Source of the DNA: Thunnus maccoyii
Taxonomy: Eukaryota; Chordata; Actinopteri; Scombriformes; Scombridae
DNA: 64,000 bases
Assembly: GCF_910596095.1 (NCBI RefSeq)
Contig: NC_056550.1
Span: forward strand, 21,200,001-21,264,000
Direction: 5' to 3'
Positions 55,501 to 64,000 of the stretch are shown here, one piece after another. The notes under the pieces were generated by a model, which worked only from the letters and a program-made list of their open reading frames with translations, did no database searches and had not been told where the DNA came from. The translations under genes were made by a program, and so were the position numbers. Within the stretch, counting starts at the first letter, position 1; the number at the start of each line of letters is the position of its first letter.

Positions 55501-58500
55501 CTATTAACTGTGTTGTGAAGGTCCTCCATAATATCATGCATTTTAAATGTGTCGTTGAAGATAATCCAAATGTGAGACACAATTCCTAAGATACTCTGCT
55601 TGATTTGTCACATTATGAAATGATACACTGAAATACAGTAACGGCCATGTTTTTTTTCATACATCTCAGAGACATTGTGACTTTGTGTATGCAGCTCAGA
55701 TTACTCATCGCTTTGTTGAGTAAAACCCCCCCTACCACTCTTATTTTTTATTCTTAAGTCAGTGAGAATGATTTCCATAAAACTGACGGATATGAAAACA
55801 GTATGGGACGGACATTTTAATATTTTGGTTTGTGTTTTATTGTCTGGTGTTGCTCCTATGCCAATAAATTCATGTTACTACAGCATTTCAATCTGATATC
55901 GAATTATTTCATCTCTACCTGTCTGAGGAGTTTTGTTTCACTGTGTAAAACCACATTTTGACTGCTTTGGTCTAGACTTGATGGATTTTAAGATTATGCG
56001 TCTGCATCTGATGAGGTTGGGTTACTCCGTGTCTGTGACCTCTTCTTGCCTCTCTCCTCAACTCACAGTGGATACATTTAATCCATATCTTTTTCTTCAG
56101 CTATGGCTCTAATCATTCATCAAAGTCTGCAATCTCTCGACGTTTTTACTTAAAAAAAAAAAAAAAAAAAAATCCACCTTGAAACATGTTATTTTTGGTG
56201 TCTCTCCAGAGTTTCTTCTATTTCACTATTGTATGTTTGCATGTATCTCTTTGCTCACAGTTATAGTAAAATCCTAAAATAAAGGAGAGGGGTTTTGTGC
56301 TTGTGTGTGTTGCAGTTGGGACTCTTATATTAGATGTTGCAGGCATTTGTGGTAAAAATAGAAAGTATCCCCTGCTCTGCAAAACCCATCTGGACAACTA
56401 TAAGTGAGGAAAGAGATTGAAAGAATTCCTTCCTCTGAGAATTTAATCCAGGATGATAAAAACCCAAACCGAGAAGCTATAACTTTATACGCCCGCTTAT
56501 AAACCACCGGCTGATGAGAGATGTGGCTCCGACAAATCATTCTGTTCTGACGACCATGGAGAATATGGTAAGTTTGCTTCAATAAAGAGTAAAGCGAGAG
56601 CCTGAGAAATGCACAGTGCATTTTTCACAAGGTAATATGGAGGGAGCGGGGCACTTTCTGGTAAAATCATCACGGGTGAAACAGGAGAGGACGTGTGGAA
56701 AGTATGAATGGTGCTGAACACACATATACAGAGGCAGGATCAGCACATTTTCAAGTCCTAATCTACAGAAGAGAAAGAGAAACGCCATCTGTCTGACAGC
56801 ATTATTCATGCGAAAGCTGCGAGTTCATACTTCACTGTGTTTTGTGTTACGACAGAACCAAGACAGAAAAGAACAAATAAATAGTCGTCAACATTTCAAG
56901 TGCAAGAATATTGCAATCTTGCTCTGGGTTCAGTGGAGGTGTCTGGTCAAACTTTCATCCCAGAGGTCACTCAGGTCCTGTCATGGGGTCACATGTATTT
57001 TCCCAGAGTCTTTGATATATGGGATGATGTGAGGGGTTATGGTGGCCTGCTGGACATGAGCCTTTACGTCAGCTGTAACCCTCGGGGGCCATTGCCTGAC
57101 CTGCCGGTTTGGCATTCCACAGAACCAGTTTGTGTACAAAACCTCAGAGCTCCAGGAAATAGCCGGGATTGTGTCATGGGAAATGTCCCTTCTGTCTTGA
57201 TTCGACCGCTCAAGGCATTCTTTCTCGCTGTTATATTGGGGACATCCTGTTCCTGCTCGTTTCTGGGCCTTTATGCACTTAAGTCTGTCCTGGGACTAGA
57301 CCTGACTTGTATTTAGCTCAAAACACTGATATCTTAGTCATGACTTAGGCGTGGAGGTCAAAGCAGGACAGTTTCAGCATGTATGCATTCCTCCTGCAGC
57401 TGCAAAATCATGGAGACTTTTGTTCGATTGACAGGCACAAACATATCTGAACAATGTATCAGAGGCTTGTTCCATTGCAAGATCTGGGTGGTTTGATAAC
57501 ATACACAGGAAAATTTTGACAGTCTGAGGGCCGATCTCATCAGTAAAGGTCTGCTGGGTCCCCGGTCTGGCTTGGAAAAATACACTTTAGGCAGCTTCAA
57601 GGTGTCAGTGGTTGAATGTGAAGCAGGATGGGACTCTAAATGTTGAACCAAAAAAATTAAAAATATGTTTTTCTTGAACGTTGGGTGGCTGTAGACTGCT
57701 AAGTAACACACATTCCAGTGTTTTATCTTTTCTTTCTTGGCTCTCTGTCTCTTTGCTTAAAGTACAGCAGGCAAAGAACGCCAGACGCTCCATGCATCAG
57801 TACCTCACCTGTGAAATAAAATGATGGGTGGTGTGTTGGGGCATAGCAAGTGACTCAGCCATGCTGGTATTTACCCAATATCAAATGGAGTTTCTCGGCA
57901 ATAAAGGCAGGCATGTTTTTTGCACTACCACTCTCACTTGGCACAGTTCTCACAACGAATGTCTTCTTTTCGCCCCCTCACAGTTTTCTCTTCCTCTTTA
58001 TTTTTTTTCTCTCAATGCCCCACTTTCTTTCTTTTTTTGCCCAATTCACCTCTAAATAATACTTCTCTGTTTGCATTTTTTGCCTCCCTGCAGACACTGA
58101 TGTAGTCAATGGTGCACTCCACCTACCACCTAGTTACCTGGATACCCTCTGTTTACAGCTGTGTCTGGACATATTGTAACTAAGTGTGCAGACATAACAT
58201 GAGCCATTGTGTTAGCATGCATGACAGTAAGAGGCAAGACTTCCTTCACAGCGTTTCCCACAAACATAAACACTTTTTTTTTTTTTTTTTTTTAAACTGC
58301 AAAAATTTCATTTGCATTTTCACATTCACATTGACACGTGCCTTTGCCTCTGTATTTCTGAAACTCTTTTCTTTGTTCGCATGTGCACATGCTGAATAAA
58401 AACCCACTTCCTCTGCTTTTAGGCATACAGACATTCACACAAAGGAGATTAGTGTGCTCTGCAGTTAAGATGCAGAGTTCAGACCTGCATACTTAATACT

Positions 58501-61095
58501 TGGCAAGATATGGGTTTGTCTCAGTGCGCACATTGTCGCTGTTTTGTTAAGTTTTTTGCTGGTTTAAGGATACCCCACCTATATTATTAGATTGCATAAG
58601 CTTGCTGTTGAAGGGAACAGTGAAAAATTGGCACACAGTCTTGTCAGTGATTGTTTTACCTTGGAAAAATTATCTGAACACAACCCACATCGCCACTTCA
58701 TACCACAGTTGTATAATCAACACCTGAACTTTCAAGTCACACGAGTCAAGAACACAATGACATCAAGTTTTACACCCGTGGCATGCAAACCTGCTACATG
58801 CCTATCACAGTGAGAGCACTTTCTTTAATTGACGCATTTAGAGGATCATATTTCCTCAGTAACCTTTGTCATCTGCTCTCAGCACAGGCCCAGTATACCC
58901 CGCACTCTCACAGTTGAGAGCTAATCCTTGTTATTACCTCAACAAATACCTCTCTCACACACCCGAATAGAAAGAAATGATGCCTGTCGTCATTTCATGC
59001 ATACTTGTTCTGGTTTGTCATTGTTTTTTCCTCCTGACACTGCGGTGTTCTCAATGGTTGTGTTCATGCCACATTTGAAAAGCCTTGCCCAGTAATAAAA
59101 TCTGAAATGAAACTCACTTCATATCTATAATGCTTAAGAGTAACAGGGGTCACATATTTGTATGAGTTGTTTTCTATTCTGCTTTCCTGCTGCGGTTCCT
59201 GTCAATTTCAATTCGTCTCTGGTTAGACAATAACTCCTTTTTTTATGGCTAAAGAACATTTTTACGAGGTTTAAAAGGAGAAGTCCCATCTCAGATACCC
59301 AGATGTCTTTCTGTAGCTAAATTTCATGTGACAGCACATGGCTGTGCCTTGGTTTATTTTTTAGAAGTTTAAGACATCAATGTATAGAAGCCTGATGATG
59401 ACTTCAGCAAAGCCTAAAGATACACCAGGTAAAACACAACTGAAAGCCTTCAGTTTTAAATGATGAGAAACACCACTTTAATTTCATGGAGGGTCATAAG
59501 CAAAAAGAAGTTAATATATTATATTTTCTAGCTTGCTGTAAGACATTCTGTATTTTACTTGCATTGTAATCATCTCTTCTTTGCTGGAAGGGATTCAATG
59601 TCTTGCTCAAAAACACCTCCTAAGTGTGAATACTTGTTGACAGCTTGACGTGAATGTAAGCCTTTGAAGGCACTGTGTGGTTTCCTAGTGCACTTTGTCA
59701 CCCTGCTGCATTTCCATTTATTTCCATTTGTTGTTTTGTTGTTTGGTCCATAAATGAGAATATATTGCTGTCAGTGCTAGTGAAAGTAAAAGTCAAATGC
59801 CACTATTGTTAATAAAAATGTCAAATTGAAGGATATTTTGCCCTCTTAAAATCATCTTCAAACATTCTTTGGCTCTCAAAGACTCAGAGAGTGTTATTTA
59901 TTATCCCAGGGATATTTTAAAACTTCCAAATAAACAGTGGATTATCTAAATTTACTCATTCTACACAACCTCCTTGTCTGAGCTGAGGATGCATATTCAA
60001 AACATTCCCAAGGACCATCTGGGTCTTATCACCTCTCAACATCACTTCCTTCAAATAAAATGACCGAGATGAGGAGCCAAGTCCCTTAAGTGTGGTTGAG
60101 CAAACTGTAAATGGTGCTACGTGCTTATCACACATCACTCCCTCTTTTGTCATGTCACTGGCCCTGGATTTTATTGCTAATGTGGATGAGATGTTCTTCC
60201 TCCACTTGTACTAATGTTCTGACCGTGCTCTAACACTGCTGTCTTTTAAAAGGATTAGCAGGAGAGTGAAAGGCTAAGACACATTTCGACAGAGACGGCG
60301 GAGATAGAAGGGGTCATGGTGACATGCGTTGGTGAATTTCTCAGACATCCTTCTGGTAGAAGGCAACTTGAATCCGTCATGTGGTTATAAAATGACAGAG
60401 CAAAGGTCAAAGGAAAGCTCTGTGAAACGTGCTGAGCTGCATGATCCTCTGGGAACTAGAAGTCCTCCAACTTGAATAGATCACTCAGCTGTATCTGGGG
60501 CGAACATTTTTGCTGACGATATTTCATACTTAGTAATTATTACATAAGACCTTTTTGGCCTATAATTTAGGTTTTGAGAGCTGACTTCTGTGGAGGCAGC
60601 AGATATCAGGAGGAGGAGAGAAGCCCTGAACGCATGATTATTAGCTGCCGGTTATATAAGGTGGTTTTTCCGTGACTTCCTCGACCCAGCAAATCAAATC
60701 CAGAGTGGAGTGACATCTGTGGCAATCTTTATGACAGGCATGTTGGGAATGCCATGGCATCATAGCCTAATATGGGCATTATGCTGAGTTGATGGGCCAG
60801 TTTGACTCTCAGTAACATTCCACCTCCTCTTAGTTTCTGTTTATCACGGTGTTATGAACTCACCTTCACATTCCTTTCTTGTGTTAGGCTCATTTGAGGA
60901 CAGTGACAGGATTAGTGTGTCTGAAAGTGTCTGAAAGCATGGGCGAGGTTAATGCCCTTCCTCGCATTTACAATAAACTGAAACAGTTCAGTCGGTTGTT
61001 TGATTCTGATTTGAGATGTTGCTAGGTGACTCATTTCATTTACCATTTTGTAAGGCTACACATATAAAGAGTTTTGTCTTTTATCTAGCTGTTGA
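52535..61095. other. 8.5-kb non-coding region
   Basis: No exon, RNA gene or intact transposon is recognised. It holds a poly-A run at about 56152-56173 and a poly-T run at about 58268-58293. Open frames of up to about 138 codons near 54.6, 56.9 and 57.4 kb have no family features. Confidence 0.45.
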
Positions 61096-61101
61096 ATTGC
61101 G

Positions 61102-61266
61102 GGATGGCTGTAGCTCAGGAGGTAAAGCAGGTTGCTTGCTAATCACAGGGTTGGAGATTCAATCCAAAGCTTTTCCCTGTCCGCATGTTGAAGTAACTTG
61201 CTGCTATCAGTGTGTGTGAATGGGTGAATGAGAAGCAAAAAGCGCTATATAAATTCAGCCATTTTA
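61102..61266 (+). mobile_element. tRNA-derived SINE
   Basis: The head has a pol III A box (tagctcaggagg) and a B box (gattcaatcc). The body and tail (gtgtgtgtgaatgggtgaat, then gcgctatataaattcagcca) belong to the same fish SINE family as the two copies at 34.7 and 40.6 kb. This copy is the most complete of the three. Confidence 0.8.
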
Positions 61267-62230
61267 ATTACTCAGGAAAGCCTCTCCGATGGACAGTTTG
61301 GCCACTTAAATTCTGGAAAAAAACAGCTCATTATAACATGAGAAAGATCACTTAATTAATGACTTACTAACTCAAATATAACTGCAGTCACAATGGCTAA
61401 TTGGAAACTGTCATCACTAAAATTTGCAGCTAGCTGCAATGTTAACAAAAACAAAGAAAGTTATGGCGGAGGAGGGTGAACATCAGCCAAATGGATTTTT
61501 CACAACCCGCCAACCTAAAAGTTGGTTTTACAAATGGTTTATTAACATTACGTGTTAACGCAAAAATGATTGAGTTGCAATTGACAGGGCCACTATAATG
61601 TATGTCGTATGGGAAAACTATTTGTGGTGACCAAATGATATTTACACTACCTTGTGCTTCGGCTTCGATGGTAGCAGGATGTAATCTACTTACACTTGTT
61701 TTCACCTGATAAATCTACCGTTGAATACACGTGTGCCTTTAATTTTCTGAGAGATTAAGGGGAGGAAAGTAATGTGGAAAGACTCTGCTTGGCCTCATCC
61801 TAGTAAGCTTAGAGCTCACTTGTGAGTTTATTTAATTCATGACTGTCCTGGCTGTCTGAGTCTCACAGTGGACTCAGCCAGATCATATGACTGATCTGTC
61901 TCAGGGGTCTTTGATCAGTGCTTCGGATCACATACTGCAGTGGACATATGCTGTTCTTCTCATTAACATTATACTCCAGACAAAGGTGAAATGACATCAA
62001 AGGTGCTGGAGAACTCTTACGTGACAGATATGTCATGCTAGATTTTGGGAGGTGATAGTTTTTATGGGATTTGTAATCTAATTTGTATGGCAGGAGTTTT
62101 TGTTTCCTGTGTGAGGAGCTAAATTTTGTGCTATTGTAAAATCATTACCCTGAAAAATGTGGACCTTGTCAAATATTTCAGTCAAATGATGGTATTTATT
62201 TGTTCAGTCTCAGTCTTGTCTCTAGTTTAA

Positions 62231-62629
62231 CAGGGATGTGGCAGCAGATTTCTCCAGCCTGGCCTTGCGTCAGCAGGGAGATTCCTAGAGATCCAGCATC
62301 TGAGTGCTGCATTCTTGCCGTCCCTACACATTGCCATTGCGACCCTCACGAGACAAAACAATAAGACGACCACAGTCACAGACAGAGTTGTTTCCTATCC
62401 CCCAGCTGGAGTGAGGGGTGTGAGAAACATGCCCGCTGAGCTCAGAGTTATGGCCAGAGAGGCGAATAGTAACACACAACCAAATTCCACGGTAGCGATG
62501 GTCCCCTCTCCTCCACAGACACTCCACTCAATAGATGAGGAAGACAGACAAAGGAGCAATTCTCTTGTTAACACAAGAGGCCCTGTCTATAATAAATACG
62601 AGGCTATGAATGAAGATAGAGATGTGTGA
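62231..62629 (+). other. Doubtful 3' coding exon of an unrecognised gene
   Basis: A plus-strand frame stays open for about 132 codons to a TGA at 62627-62629. Candidate acceptors lie at 62233 and 62257. The later part is hydrophilic (HSIDEEDRQRSNSLVNTRGP, ending YEAMNEDRDV) and could be a cytoplasmic tail. I recognise no family and see no upstream exon. An open frame of this length can arise by chance a few times in 64 kb, so it may be nothing. Confidence 0.18.
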
Positions 62630-62639
62630 TGAGGCTTTG

Positions 62640-64000
62640 AGACCAAACCTGAAAATCCAACTTCAATTCAAGTTAAAGAACTTAAACCCAACACAACACA
62701 TACTTCACTCCTCAGATTGAATCATTGGAATTAATTAGGAAGATTATGTTAAAACCTAACAGATGGCGCTGACCCTTGCGTTTATGAGTGGGGTTTCAGG
62801 GTTTTCGAATTAGAGGAGGGCCTGTCAGGGGCGGGTTTCCCATCAAAGTGGGGACTCGCCCTCAGCGTGGCCACAGACGTCGGGCTGGAGGGCGGCTCTC
62901 AGTCTGAATCCCTGCCAGAATGTTTTATGTTCGCATTCAGCCCGAGCAAGGCGCTTCAGACCACTGGAATCCAGACACTCTCCAGCTCTTTACATATTAT
63001 TTAAAGGGTAATTTATTTTACTTTACATTTTCTGTCGCCAGTTCAGGCCAACATTACTTAAACACTTAAAATCCTACATAGTGTTGTAAAACAGGAGTGT
63101 AAAAATGTTCACTTCTGTTTAATTCACCCAAAACAAACTCCTTCCTGTGGAAAATTAGATTGTCGGAGTGAAGTATGCTGAGAAATGATTCATTGGTGGC
63201 TGCGGGTCAGTTGTCTGATTTGTGATGCGATCAGCTGAAAAGCTGAGGAGTATTATAAAGAAGGCAGTTTTAACGCAGAGGCCTGAGGGGACGCATGAGT
63301 AACTAGCTGTCGACTCAAGCTATAAGTCATAGCTGTGGGGTCCTTGAGTGCTAAGCTAATGGAAACTTATACACTTTATAAGGATACACACACTTGAGTC
63401 TAGTTGCCTCCCTGGGAGGTCTTGCAGGGTTAAAGAAGGTAGTGGGAGCAGAATATAAAATTATGGGAGCGAATGAGCAGCCAGATTCTCATTTAAGTTC
63501 ATGGTAGTGTCAGGCCGCCCGCTGGATTTATTCAGGCTGAACGGAGTATTTTTTTGTGTTTGAATGAGAACAAAACACAGGAAAACAGTAGCAGGCTACT
63601 GGGCCGCAGCCATGCAGCGCTCAACAATATGGGATGAATGATTTCCGTAGGAAAGGAGGGACAGGGTCCAAACCCACTTCATCATTACTTCGCCTCTTTG
63701 AGGCAGCAGGAAGTCAAGAAAATAAATTTCTGAGCTGTGGATTTGATTTATGGTCATACGAGAGAATGCAGGTGAGGAAACATAGGTATGTGTTTGTGTA
63801 ACAAAAATTAGCTGTCATGTGTTAACATAAGCTTCACCATGTGTTTGTTTCTACTTTTTTTGGTGAACTTCTTGTCTTCTGTGTTAGTGTTGGTGAATGT
63901 TGATTGGTTGCTTTGTCCAACATTTAATCTCGTCCACAATAAACCAACCATATTGCCACGAATCTTAGTTTGGCTATTTATGGTTTCCAGAGGATGACTG
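62640..64000. other. Right-end non-coding region
   Basis: No gene or recognised repeat. A GC-rich patch at about 62760-62960 stands out from its AT-rich surroundings and is a candidate conserved element. Confidence 0.4.

Noticed and set aside
54544-57711. Open frames of 100-138 codons in the 54-58 kb region
   Set aside because: No family features, overlapping frames on both strands, and lengths expected by chance.
61105-61170. Possible tRNA gene
   Set aside because: A and B boxes are present, but the stem pairs do not close and the head is followed by a known SINE body.

Overview
The window is nuclear DNA from a teleost fish, probably a percomorph. It has AT-rich intergenic DNA, multi-exon genes with GT-AG introns, and fish-type repeats: tRNA-derived SINE tails, L2 ends with CTTGCC-like tails, Tc1 and hAT/piggyBac-type MITEs, and long TA, GT and CT microsatellites. 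The gene content recalls human 17q21: a meioc-like gene beside a Frizzled gene closest to FZD2, and the remains of hsd17b1 further along.

Layout. 0.1-1.4 kb (-): 5' part of a meioc-like gene running off the left edge. 2.9-4.6 kb (+): single-exon Frizzled gene. 5-15 kb: non-coding, with microsatellites. 15.06-23.96 kb (+): complete 17-exon myosin light chain kinase (Ig-Ig-FN3-kinase-CaM site-Ig, 873 aa). 25.05-30.83 kb (-): complete 10-exon, 1,088-aa gene related to HMGXB3 and KDZ (Zisupton-type) DNA transposases, with SWIM and Cys-cluster zinc motifs and an NRF1-type promoter palindrome. 31.0-42.1 kb: nested repeats and a tandem segmental duplication carrying two intact C1q-domain genes (-) and a third partial unit. 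42.7-46.6 kb (-): 5-exon COQ10-like gene. 47-50.3 kb: a hAT MITE and an LTR-retrotransposon fossil. 51.2-52.2 kb (-): hsd17b1 pseudogene. 52.3-64 kb: almost featureless apart from a SINE and one doubtful open frame.

The genes do not form one pathway. Their proteins cover meiosis (meioc), Wnt reception (Frizzled), actomyosin control (MLCK), coenzyme Q chaperoning (COQ10), secreted C1q-type recognition, and a possibly domesticated transposase. The parts most worth a second look are the intact HMGXB3/KDZ-like gene with its frame-shifting candidate exon, the mosaic divergence of the C1q pair, and the decayed hsd17b1 copy. Exon limits were found by eye and checked by phase arithmetic. Family calls rest on remembered motifs, not on searches.
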